Origin: Steinernema hermaphroditum
Lineage: Eukaryota > Nematoda > Chromadorea > Rhabditida > Steinernematidae
DNA: 64,000 bases
NCBI GenBank assembly: GCA_030435675.1
Contig: CM059621.1
Location: forward strand, 744,001-808,000
Direction: 5' to 3'
The notes beneath the pieces were generated by a model, which was not told the origin of the DNA, ran no database searches, and was given only the letters and a program-made list of their open reading frames with translations. The translations under genes were made by a program, and so were the position numbers. Numbering within the stretch: position 1 is the stretch's first letter; the number at the start of each line of letters is the position of its first letter. Below, piece after piece: positions 48,095 to 58,230 of this stretch.

Positions 48095-48904
48095 GGTTCC
48101 GCGGGTACTGATCGGGTAGCCGTCGGCCAGCTGGAAGAGGAAGCCGGGGACTCTGGAAGAGAAAAGAACATGCGGTGGACGAACACAAACACAGAAAAGG
48201 AGAGGAGGACGAAGAAAAGAAGAAGCCGACCGGGGGAGCGCTTACCTGAACCGGATGGATAGGGTCCGGCCGCGGGGGATCGTCGAGATCGAAGATCGAT
48301 CACAGGGAACGATGGAACTTAGAGCTGTCTTGAAAGGCTGGGTCACTACCGAACGGACGATTTGTTGACTGAACCTTGCAATAAGAGATCACGCTGTGGC
48401 ATCGAAGTTAGCACATAGCCTGCGCGTAACTTGCGACAATTTCGTTCAGTCAACAATAGGGAAAAAGGGCAGAAGCGCCTGCCACAGGTTCTGAGTCTGA
48501 GTGTGGGAGTTTCTGAAATGGATGTCGAGGTGACTAAGGCCGTGTCAGAGGCGCGGATACGCGAGAACACGATCGATACGTATACAGGCATTCAAAGTAC
48601 GTGTGTACTTAGAATGTAATTATGTAAGCGCTGAACAACAGGCGTAATGGAGTGGCGTGGGATTAGGCTATATCGCTACCCATGCTAGCTCATGCGACGT
48701 TATGGGAGCTATTGCATCGCTTCCAAAAGATGGAAAGATTTCCTCAAACAAAAATACGAGGCAGAAGTGAAGTTATTTGCCTTATAATTAGGTCGCAGAC
48801 AGACATTGACGTAGGTCTGCCCGTTTGTCAGACTCCTCCGCTAAGACGCAGGTGAGCCGACCAGTATGGGGGGACGGTGCTTCGGGACGACAGCTTTAGG
48901 GATC

Positions 48905-48967
48905 CTCCTGGCATTAGTGGGATTCACAGCGACCATACAGTAGAAGTGCGAGCCTTCCTCCGTACCC
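48905..48967 (-). pseudogene. orphan fragment of a P5B ATPase gene
   Basis: About 56 nt align with 46148-46205 inside the P5B ATPase exon, with some 8 mismatches (about 86% identity). On the minus strand it translates to [18 protein letters not shown], against [18 protein letters not shown] in the intact gene, immediately after the DKTGTL motif position. No flanking homology continues, so it is an old partial duplicate. Differences in the protein are partly conservative, so it may derive from a paralog. Confidence 0.75.
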
Positions 48968-49074
48968 GGTAGGGTTCAAACTCTAGAGGAAGAGCCGATT
49001 TTCTCCTTTCCCTGTTCTTAACACGATCAGTAAGACATACCCTCATCGCGTCAGAAATCAAATCTAGAAAACTC

Positions 49075-49145
49075 CTCTGCGAGGACTCGAACCTGATACT
49101 GCGAACTACTGGCAGCGACTGCTATCACTGCGCCATGTGACCACA
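49075..49145 (-). repeat. tRNA-like sequence (pseudo-tRNA)
   Basis: The minus strand has an A-box-like TGGCGCAGTGATAGC followed about 30 nt later by a B-box GGTTCGAGTCC with a plausible anticodon arm between. The would-be acceptor ends (GGTCACA and CTCGCAGAG) do not pair. It is a tRNA-derived repeat head or a decayed tRNA. Confidence 0.6.
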
Positions 49146-50518
49146 GCCCCCATGCGAGATTAAAATGCACTAGTATTGAGCTCAGATTTCTCTTAATTTC
49201 GTGGATCTACTTTAGATTTAGATAGTCTGACCTAGGGCATGCGATTTTATGTGCGTTCAACTCCCCAAGCCGATCTCTGTCTAATCCACATTACTTCGGT
49301 CCTCCATCACTTGAGAAGGTTCTCTTGTAGATTATCATTTAAACGTACTGGACATGGAAACAGAGATAAATTACAGACTTAGTTTTTATAAGCTTAGCGG
49401 TGGGAAGATATGCTATCATCTAGAAATCAATGCGGCTCCACGTGGCGAAATCAGCTCTCCGGAATAAACATGTGATGACGTCATTTCAGAATAGATCGGC
49501 TTTAACATACAATAGACAGGAAACAACATACCAAACATAAGCCGGCTCGGCTCAGTTGTTCTAAATTTGGATGAAGGCTACTGCAGCATAAAACAAGACG
49601 GATAGCGATCATAGCGACCAGGGTTGCCCGGAAACCGATCGTCACTTTTCGGACGTTTGATGACAAATAGTGGGTGTTGTGTACAGATTGTGCAATCAGC
49701 GTATTGAGTGGGAAGCGCGCCGTTTGATCTGAATGGTGATGAGTAGGGGTCGAAATCGAACAAGAAATCCTCGAGCTATAGACTAGTGGTCCTGCGTCTA
49801 AGTTGGCAACAGATTAAAGATTAATTAAATGGCGGAAATGAATTGAATTTGACATGCTCTGTTGTTCAAAGACCAAAGAGCTGAAACCTTTCCCTTTTGA
49901 TAAGAAAACCCACCTGATTGACTGAGTCGATATGTGGCCAGGACGCAAGAGGTTAAAGCAAAGAGAAGAGGAACGAGACGATGTAATACTGACGGGTGGA
50001 TGGATCTACCTATTCGGACACCTCTACAGCATTTGGGAGGGTCAGAGGGGGTGGAAAGATGGAGGTGGGCGTGCCTCAAGGTGGGCGGTAATCGATTTCA
50101 CAAGCGAGCAAGATGCTGATGCTGTATGAAAGACCAAAACATTAATGGATAAGAGCCACAAATCAGCGATTTCAAAACTACGAGCAAGATTTCAGGGGTC
50201 TCTTTCCAATATTTCCAGGGGGGACAGCTCCTTTGGGTGAGATTGATCTTAGATTTGAATTTCATCGGAGAACTAACTCGAACGCTCTTCGCGGTATGAC
50301 CCTATCTTGACCAATGCTTTGCTGATATTAGTGCCTAAGCAATATACAACTCTCATATCTTAGATCTGTATGTTTTGTCCTGTTGTGTATGGACCCTCAA
50401 GTCCGAAACCAAGTTTGAAACACATGCAAAAGAGGAGGTAGGTGAGGTAAATCCACATCAAAATCTTGCTCAGAAACAGTTCTCATATTTTAGATTTGTA
50501 TGGTATCCCCTATATATA

Positions 50519-50684
50519 AATGGAGAACCGACGGGTCCGTTGGTCTGTTTATGTGTGTGTGCGTGTGTGTGTGTTTTTCCGTGAGCACGGGGAAAACACC
50601 CACACAAAATAAGGACACCGAGGGGAACCGAACCCGGCACCGCCCGCTTACAAACGAAGCACGTTCGCAATGAGCCACACAAGC
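50519..50684 (-). repeat. tRNA-headed SINE-like copy
   Basis: Second copy of the 19203-19375 family: GAACCGACGGGTCCGTTGG at the left and GTTCGCAATGAGCCACACAA at the right. On the minus strand, A-box-like TGTGGCTCATTGCG and B-box-like GGGTTCGGTTCCC lie at tRNA spacing. A (GT)n run occupies the distal end. Confidence 0.68.
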
Positions 50685-52096
50685 AGTTGAGTTGGTAGCG
50701 CTATACTTCCACCATATCTCTGGGGACGCAAGGTTTTGCGTTTCTTTACAGTTTTTGTGCCGTTTTTAGCGTATTTTTTTAGCTTTGCAGTTTTTTGGAC
50801 AACTTCAGTCATTTGCATGAGCACCAATCTTGCCGCCCGCAGGGCTATGGTGTCTTGCCGCCCGCAGGGCTACAGTTTTTGGGATGAGCACCTAATTGGC
50901 TTTTAGTACCTGGAGGGCGCGAATTCGCGCGCAGCCGGGTTTATATTGAATTATATTTGATCCTCCAGAAGGACAATTTCGCAAATGCGATGGTAGACGT
51001 AGTTCTTTGGGTAAGTGCATTAAGGAGTGGAATGATCAGTCAAAAGGTATTTTATGCCTTTTTTCGTCGTAAAAATGATCAACTTTTTGTTTTGATTTTC
51101 GATATATCCAAGCTGCGACGTTACGGATGCACTGGTAATCGCCACCTCAGACGGAAAGCAACTTTATGGCTTTGTTGATCGCTGTCTTGTTTTTGACCCA
51201 GCCAACAATATACGAACTTGCGCAGCCGTGGCCAGTAGAGGCGAACACATCGCCGTATGCGTGGGTTGAGGATCGAAGCAATATTGGATGACGACCAATT
51301 GTCACCAATCCTCAAGTCCGACACCAATTTTGTCATGCAGAAAACGAGGGTCTTTCATTTGCTTCCCCATTTGTGTCCAGTATAAACTCAAAAAAGCTCA
51401 CAGAAACCCGGGGACCCATGTCTTCTACCCGGGGACTTCAGGCATCTGGATGCTATAGCAGGATCTTGACACGAAGTTCATTTAGATTCAGTTCGGAACA
51501 GGGAAAACTTAAAACTGGATAAAACTAATATACATCTTCCATCCTTTCCTAAATAAAATCTGAGAAGGGCTAGCTTACGGTAGTCTATCACTAATCACGC
51601 GCCCTTTGATCACATGACCCTAGTGGCGCGATAATACACCGAATGAATATACCTGAGCACGTACATCCGCTGAGTGAGCCTGGCCGCACTTCTTCACGAA
51701 ACTCAGAGCTGGAATGAGTTGGATGCGTGGGTAAAGTACAAAGACACTCTTTGTCCGCCGATCCTCCGACGATCGATAGCCCCGTGCCCTTCCCAATAAG
51801 ACAAACTCTTCGGTCCTCGACTCGATTTGCACTTTTAGCACCGAGACGAGACGTGAAAACCGCAGACGGCGACAATCGCCGCCGTCGACTGTGTCGGCGC
51901 TTATCGTGCTCGTCGCGCGGAGGATCGTCGAACGGACGAAGACGATGTTATCTTGACGTCGCGGCGGCAGCTACGGGCCGCCGCAGCTGCACAGCGGAGA
52001 CTGTGTAAAACTGTGCAGGTGCAGACGTTTTGAAAGCTCGAAGACAAAAGAATGTGGCGGACGCGAACGAATCAAACGCTACAAGAACGGGGATGG
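50685..52096. other. no supported gene; CpG-rich island at 51.8-52.0 kb
   Basis: The 51840-52010 stretch is strongly GC-rich with an internal near-palindrome (GCGGCGGCAGCTACGGGC, then GCCGCAGCTGC). The overlapping frame gives an Arg-rich low-complexity peptide that I do not accept as a protein. It could be a promoter island. I see nothing else. Confidence 0.45.
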
Positions 52097-52152
52097 AGGG
52101 CATTGAAAAGGGTTCCCAGAGGCTTGTTTACGGCGTCTTTCCCACAAAGAGC
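52097..52152 (+). repeat. short dispersed repeat, copy 1
   Basis: GGCATTGAAAAGGGTTC, then TTGTTTACGGCG and CTTTC, shared with 53527-53582 in the same orientation. Confidence 0.6.
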
Positions 52153-52324
52153 GTAATAAAATTTGCCGGAAAAGGATGAAATGTATGTATATTGTGGTCG
52201 GAATACGGAGAATATGGGCAAAAATTTGCATTTGAATAGGAAAAAGCAGAAAAATACCGTACTACGACCGTGAGAACGATACAATGAGGCTACGACTGCT
52301 TCCTCATGGAGATAAAATGTCCAG

Positions 52325-52449
52325 CAAGGCGGATCCGAACCGCGGACCTTCTGTCTAAGACCTGGACGCCGCTATCCCCCCGGTTGGAAACCGATATCAG
52401 TCAGAAGGTCCGAGGTTCGGATCCGCCCGAAGGCGAAACTTTTTTTTTT
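52325..52449. repeat. tRNA-arm inverted repeat
   Basis: Opposed T-arm-like blocks GCGGATCCGAACCGCGGACC and GGTCCGAGGTTCGGATCCGC flank a core, GTCTAAGACCTGGACGCCGC then TATCCCCCCGGTTGG. That core is the exact reverse complement of the core at 14800-14835. It is followed by CGAAACTTTTTTTTT, a possible Pol III terminator. Confidence 0.78.
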
Positions 52450-53526
52450 ACGTATTTTGTTGACAAAACATCCTGGAAATCATGTTTGATTCTAAAGAAA
52501 CCCGAAAAAAGTTTTGTCACCTTATGATACTGCTCGCAAGAAGCTGGCTTATCATTTAGAGGGCCGTTCATGTAACCCAACGGGGGCCCGGTTTTAGGTG
52601 CGCATCAGCGATAGCAAGGCCACCACAAAAACAAAAAACGGCATTTCAATGGACGAAGGCAATTGGGGAGATGGCGTTGCATTGTTGCTGCTCACGAAAG
52701 GCGACATAATTGCGCGCCGCTTCAAGTGCCGCTCGAAACCGGCGAAGATCGACGGGGGGCGCCGACGATGATGAGATGCAAATGAAGATAGTGAGGCGCC
52801 GTTATTAAGGGAATTAGCATTGGAGTGACGCAAAGGATCCGCGGGAAGCGTTCATGAATGTGTTTACGTTTTCGCTGCTGTGGCCTTTCGGCCGACGGCA
52901 CAAATAAGATTTTCATATCGCCGAAAACGTGTCACAAATAATAATGAATGGAAAGAAAGCTTTATGGAGAGGAAACGGCACTAAAAGGTTTGTGATCGAG
53001 CGTCTCAAAGAGGACTGAAAGACTGTGGTTACTTAGTTAGAGAATGGTCAATTAACGCTTCGCTGTCTCCAATTGGAGCATATCCAACTCAATGGTGGTT
53101 GAAAAGAATCATGTCACCAACTCCAAAAGTGACATACCCACGCTTAAAGTGAAATGAGTAAGATCCAGGAGCATTTTAATGCCTATTTCGCTGGTCTTTG
53201 TAGCAGTGAAACGAACTGGACCGGAGCCACCTCAGCCTAGACTTTCCAATTCGGAAAATCCGCATTGAATTCGACCGGTCACTTAGCGATTGCTTTATAT
53301 GCTGGGGCTTGTTCACTGAGCAGTGCGCAGAGAGCGCAGACGATCAGAGACGACATGGACACGGCACACTACGAGAGCTATCACTATCATCGTCTTGATT
53401 ACCGTTGAATCGCTTCTTTACTGGTGTACGGCCGGCTCTCCCATTCGAAGGTAACGAACTTTGAATTCGATAATAATGGGTATTACAATTTCCCATTGAA
53501 CCAAAATCCACAAGAAGAGAGATTTA

Positions 53527-53582
53527 TGGCATTGAAAAGGGTTCTAGACGGTTGTTTACGGCGCCTTTCTCATGAAGAGCTT
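53527..53582 (+). repeat. short dispersed repeat, copy 2
   Basis: Partner of 52097-52152: GGCATTGAAAAGGGTTC, TTGTTTACGGCG, CTTTC, with small differences between. Confidence 0.6.
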
Positions 53583-55024
53583 AGGTGGCGGTGAGAAATA
53601 AGTATTCTTAGAGATGTGTTCATAGTGGCTTCTCATGAACTTGAGATGGTCAAGGAAGCGTACTGAATGAGCTGTAGTCTTTCGACCCATTAGACTACAA
53701 GAACCCTTTTTTACGTGTTGCCCACACGCGTTGATTCTCTGAAACACCCTTCTCGCTCATGGATGTCGTTCAGTCAATGGATGGGGAACAATAGGATACA
53801 AGGAACCAAGGGTCACACCACCACAACTTCCACAATCGATGTTCCCCAAATTGAGAAACATCATTCGGGAAGCTGTGAACATCGATTGATCGAAAAAGAA
53901 GCGCGCGAAACGAGGCGCCGATCAACTGGTCATCGAGTCGAAGGTCAAAGAACATCGACTTGTTATGTGGTGTCTGCGCTAGTCGAAAAGAACCGGGAGT
54001 GAGATGTTTGTTTTGCGGGCTGTTAAGGAATGCTTTCTTTACAGTGAAATATCTACGATACTGGGAATTCTGTACACCCTATTCTTGTCTATTTTGATGC
54101 GAAAACAAGTAACTTAGAATAGAGATGACCTTGCTCAGTGGATCTGTGTTAAAGGATGTTCGACTTCTACATGTGTGGCCCTATTGGAAGCGTCCTTATT
54201 GGCTACCTATCTTAGCTTTTAGGACACCTAGATGTATACTACGTGTTGCAAAAGCATTCAAGAGGCGATTTTTAACGACTTGATGAGATCGAGATAGACA
54301 ACGCCGCGGGAAAAGTGCGATTCCCAGTCGAACAGTATTTACGACTCTCATAAAGAAGAACCTTATCAGCGGAGGGGCAAAGTAACGAAGGGACATGAAG
54401 CCACGCGATCCGGCTTCTTCACGTGACAGTACAGTTCGTCTTTTGAGTACATCAACGGTCTGATGGAATGGCAAAAACAAGCCATGTGATAAGAGGATTT
54501 GAGAGTTTGATTGGGTAAATACTTTGCCGTGGAAGTGACGAAACAATGGAATAGAAGGAGATGGATTGGTTGACAACCATCCTTTTGTTGAGCAAATAAG
54601 ACTTTGATGGGGAAACGAATGTTTTCCGTGTGGGAAAATTGGTGACTCAGCATGACGCTAGCGGCGTCCGCAGCTCCCAGGGGGTATCGTCCCAAAGGCT
54701 CTATGGAGCAAGCTCTAATGAGGGGGAATAGTACGTTAGGCTTACGTGGTGAAAAGATTTGGACGACAGAAATGGCATGACCAATCATCGATCGATCGAT
54801 AATGTTCGATTTTCGATTTGTTATAGTGACAGATAAGGGTAGATGTTCTGTCGTGGACTTCTTCGAAAAGGGGATAAAACTACAAAAAACCGTCTCAGAT
54901 CAAAAGTTGTATAGACAAGCAATAAGAAAGGAGCGAAAATGAATGAAACAAGCTGGTAGGCAAGAGTATTATCGGATCATCGGTTTAGGTAGAAGTACAC
55001 GCACACTAATGTACCTTTCGAAGG
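53583..55024. other. no supported gene
   Basis: Contains minus-strand open frames of 126 and 140 codons (54576-54196, 54788-54366) that overlap each other in different frames. Neither shows a domain, a splice context or biased codon use. I see no gene. Confidence 0.5.
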
Positions 55025-55199
55025 GTGTTTACTAGGGATGCACCCGGTTCCGGTTCCGGTTTTTCCGGTTTTCCGGCTTTTTTTGCGCCGGAATTCCGGT
55101 TCCGGTTCCGGTGCCGGTTTTTTTTTCGTTCCGGTGCATAGAACTTTTCGAATCGCGGACGCGACTGACTGTAACCTATTGTGAAAGAAAAAATCGAAT

Positions 55200-55275
55200 G
55201 GCCACCGACAGGGATCGAACCCGCGACCCGCGCATCGCAGTCAGATAGCTTACCGATTGAGCCAAACGCACGCAG
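55200..55275 (-). repeat. tRNA-like module within the 2-kb element
   Basis: The minus strand has A-box TGGCTCAATCGGTAAGC and B-box GGTTCGATCCC, with an anticodon-arm-like stretch CTGACTGCGATGC between. The acceptor sides do not pair (GTGCGTT against CGGTGGC), so I call it a pseudo-tRNA or SINE head. Confidence 0.6.
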
Positions 55276-55500
55276 AGGTATGCACTCGTCGCTTTCAGTG
55301 ATATAGAAGTGTCGCTCAGGAATAGATTTCAGGATGCGCGTTTCTCACATTTTTTACAGGTCGGAGCAATTTTGAAGTGCAATCCAAAAGTTTTCGATTG
55401 AACTAGCGCCAGTTGAATGAATTTAGATTAAGGATTAAGCTACCTGGTTTCAGGAAACCTTAATTGAGACGAGAAATAACTCACAAGGGAACCTCTCTAA

Positions 55501-56263
55501 CAAGGGAACGGTCAATCATGCAACTCTAAGATCGGCGCGAGACTATTGGTAAACGGGAGGTCTAGGTGGGTGTATTAACTGTGTAAAATATTAGGTGCCC
55601 TCGCTCAGATACCAGCGAGAAAAAGAGGTTTAAATTTGTGGGTAGCGGAGTATATACGGGTATGGCGGCACAAAACGCACTTGTCGATGTGGCGCAGTGG
55701 ATAAGTCACCTGCCTTCCATGTCAGGCCATGTTCTAGGAGGTCACGGGTTCGAACTCCCGACCCAATTTTTCTTTTTCATTCAACTTCAAAATGTTTGAA
55801 CGGTGAAGGGAAACATTTTTTACGCACAAATAACTAGACACAGTAGTGCTCATTAATAGCAAATTGCCTTACGGCGTTGTAGAACCTTAATGACACGCTT
55901 AATGTTGCGCTGAATATAGCACTGGCCAGTTGTAGGGTCTGTTAAGAGCACGATAATTACCTTTCAAACATTGTGAAGTTGAATGAAAAAGAAAGATTGG
56001 GTCGGGGGTTCGAACCCGTGACCTCCTAGAACATGGCCTGACATGGAAGGCAGGTGACTTATCCACTGCGCCACATCGACAAGGGCGTTTTGTGCCGCCA
56101 TACCCGTATATACTCCGCTACCCACAAATTTAAACCTCTTTTTCTCGCTGGTATCTGAGCGAGGGCACCTAATATTTTATACAGTTAATACACCCACCTA
56201 GACCTCCCGTTTGCCAATAGTCTCGCGCCGATCTTAGAGTTGCATGATTGACCGTTCCCTTGT
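55501..56263. repeat. palindrome with ~290-bp arms, each carrying a tRNA-like module
   Basis: The left arm, 55501-55788, and the right arm, 55975-56263, are reverse complements with only a few differences. A 186-nt spacer separates them. Each arm contains GTCGATGTGGCGCAGTGG (A-box-like, 55683 on plus; complement near 56073) and GGGTTCGAACTCCCG-like B-box sequence, with TTCCATGTCA in the anticodon-loop position. A related single copy lies in the last intron of the CCCH gene (63245-63480). Confidence 0.85.
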
Positions 56264-56379
56264 AAGTGATAGTTGCAGATCGAAATAAATTCTGGTGTAA
56301 CAGATAAAGAACATCTTAGAAAGACGAACGCAAAGACTGGCCCTTCTCTGCATCAAATAAAAAATGGAAGAGCCTAAGT

Positions 56380-56450
56380 GGAGGGTCGAACCCAAGAACG
56401 TAAACTGGTAGGGAAGACCACAACCCCTCAACTACGCATACACACTAGCC
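56380..56450 (-). repeat. tRNA-like module within the 2-kb element
   Basis: The minus strand has TGCGTAGTTGAGGGGTTGTG (A-box-like) and GGGTTCGACCCTCC (B-box-like) at tRNA distance. The stems are poor. This is the fourth tRNA-like module inside the element. Confidence 0.5.
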
Positions 56451-57078
56451 TAAGGCAATTTCATTGTACTAGTCGCGACTACCCTGATTTTTCAATGTCA
56501 ATACCTCCTGAATTCACTTGTGTCGCGTGCTTTCGTCGGTTTTGGATCAATTTTTGACTGCACCAGGTCACTTTCAGCACGAGTTGAGGCCGATTGATCC
56601 GTGTTGATGGCATTTTGATCGCCATCGTCGCAATTTTAGATCAGTCGACGAAATCTCCTCGGCGAGTCGATGTCGGTCACGGCGAATTTGCTAGGAGAAG
56701 GAAGCGCCAGATAGCAAGGGTTGAAAATAGACTACTTTAGTATTCCACGCCTGTCCCTCCGAACGACGGTCACTCGGTTGAAAGAAACCATTTTTCAGAG
56801 CTAACAAATAGCGAAGCTAACTAGTAGCGAATATCAGATATTCAGGGGTAGAATAGGAAAGGAAATTTGAATGTCATAACATAACTTTAAAAGAGTCAAA
56901 AAACGTCGAAAAGCTACCAAAAAAAATAAGCAGTAGTATTGTCACACCCTCCCTATGTGCACTGTACTGCCGGTTCCGGTTCCGGTTCCGGTTCCGGTGC
57001 CGGTTTTTTTCGCGCCGGAATTCCGGTTCCGGTTCCGGTGCCGGTTTTTTTTCGTTCCGGTGCATCCCTAGTGTTTAC

Positions 57079-58230
57079 ATCATTAGATGTGCGTATACAC
57101 CCTTTATGGGTTCACGTTCTCTGTTATATGCTTATCTGAGTGCCAATGTTCAGGGTGTCTAATGAGAGGAATCCTCAATTCTGATAACAATGTCATTAAG
57201 AACCGGCTAGGTACTTTGAACACAGCATCAGGCCAGTCACCATTCATACTCAATGAAATATATAAGAACTGTAGCGAACGTGCTATGATATTGTACTCAC
57301 ACGCAATACATCTAGAGAAGAGGGCGGAAATCCACACCTCAATGCGGTCGACCAGATTTCGACTACATAAAGGAAAAAATGAACCAGAAATCCATCGATC
57401 ACAAGGTCATAGCATTCACCTCGCGCTAACATACATATTGAACTTTTAGTTCTTTGTTCCTTTAAACCTAAAAGACAGAAAATGATTTGGAAAAAGACGC
57501 AGACTTGTTCAGTAAGCTGGTTTACGAGTCTCAGCTATTGACAGTACCACCCAGTTGTCATAAAAGGCGCTTTAAAACATGCACACCATCGTAGATCACA
57601 GATCCGACTATTTGATCAACGCGCATACCAATAGAATCTTTCCATAGGGAACTAGCGATCAGTTTCTACAAGGCCTGAAAAGTTCGTCCAAAACGGTCTA
57701 GATTTCGAAGGTTGAACTGATTCGCCAGCCACCACCTCTCCTCACCAGCGCCCCGAACTGAATCGTCACCTCAAAATCCAGTCTCCACATCACAAAACCC
57801 GAAAAAAGAGGCAAATCCCATTCGCGCGGCCAAAAACATCGCTTTCACCGATCGCCAGCGATGCGCCGTCGGCCAGCGTTTGGCGCGCCACAGTCCCCTT
57901 CCCTTTTCCATCCCAAAAACGGTGTCCATATCAGCGAAAATCACGCGGAGCCGCACGCACCATCGACGAAATCGGCCCGGCGACAGCAGCGCTAAACTAA
58001 ACATATGAGAATTTTACGAAATTTCAGGTCCCACCCGGATCTTCATCGACAGTAGACGCGCGCAGTCGGATAGTTCGTCGGTTCGACGTGAGCGCGAGTG
58101 GAAAACAAAGAAGCGACGCGAGTATTGTAACATATCAGATAGCGCGATCTTTTATCGATTTTTGGAACGGTCTTGATTTGCTTGAGCAGCTTCTTCTTCT
58201 TTTGTCCTCCGGGTGTGATAGCATAAGAGA
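57079..58230. other. intergenic; probable promoter of the CCCH gene
   Basis: AT-rich to about 57.7 kb, then a GC-rich, CpG-containing stretch 57.77-58.2 kb immediately before the first exon of the CCCH gene, consistent with its promoter. No gene is supported. Confidence 0.5.

Larger units (their letters stand above)
48095..50518. other. upstream region of the ATPase and repeats; no supported gene
   Basis: A splice-compatible exon (48161 or so to 48092) and another ending at 48246 keep an open frame into the ATPase but contain no ATG, so they are probably 5' UTR, or lead to an undetected first exon. Beyond 48.4 kb I see only the orphan ATPase fragment and tRNA-like debris listed separately. 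Confidence 0.5.
55033..57070. mobile_element. 2-kb terminal-inverted-repeat element, hAT-like, non-autonomous
   Basis: The element begins TAGGGATGCACC and ends GGTGCATCCCTA, perfect inverted termini of 12 nt, and is flanked on both sides by GTGTTTAC (55025-55032 and 57071-57078), a perfect 8-bp target duplication as made by hAT transposases. Both ends continue into CCGGTT-rich repeats (55044-55134 and 56969-57060). A GCGCCGGAATTCCGGTTCC segment with the same downstream sequence is present at both ends in direct orientation. No transposase is encoded. The interior holds a nearly 290-bp-arm palindrome and tRNA-like modules. Confidence 0.82.

Noticed and set aside
49075..49145. functional tRNA gene on the minus strand
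   Set aside because: The acceptor ends are not complementary and the flanks do not end in a clear T-run.
51727..52008. 93-codon Arg-rich protein
   Set aside because: Low-complexity translation of a CpG-rich palindromic island. There is no homologous pattern and no clear gene context.
54196..54788. 126- and 140-codon minus-strand genes
   Set aside because: They overlap each other in different frames, show no domains or splice sites, and have AT-rich third positions unlike the real genes here.
55683..55770. tRNA gene in the palindrome arm
   Set aside because: A- and B-box-like motifs are present but D-stem and acceptor stem do not pair. The same sequence recurs in three places as part of a longer repeat.
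58145..58175. Spliced-leader RNA gene, from an ATTTTTGGAACGG Sm-site-like motif
   Set aside because: No spliced-leader sequence (GGTTTAATTACCC type) or donor lies upstream at the expected distance.
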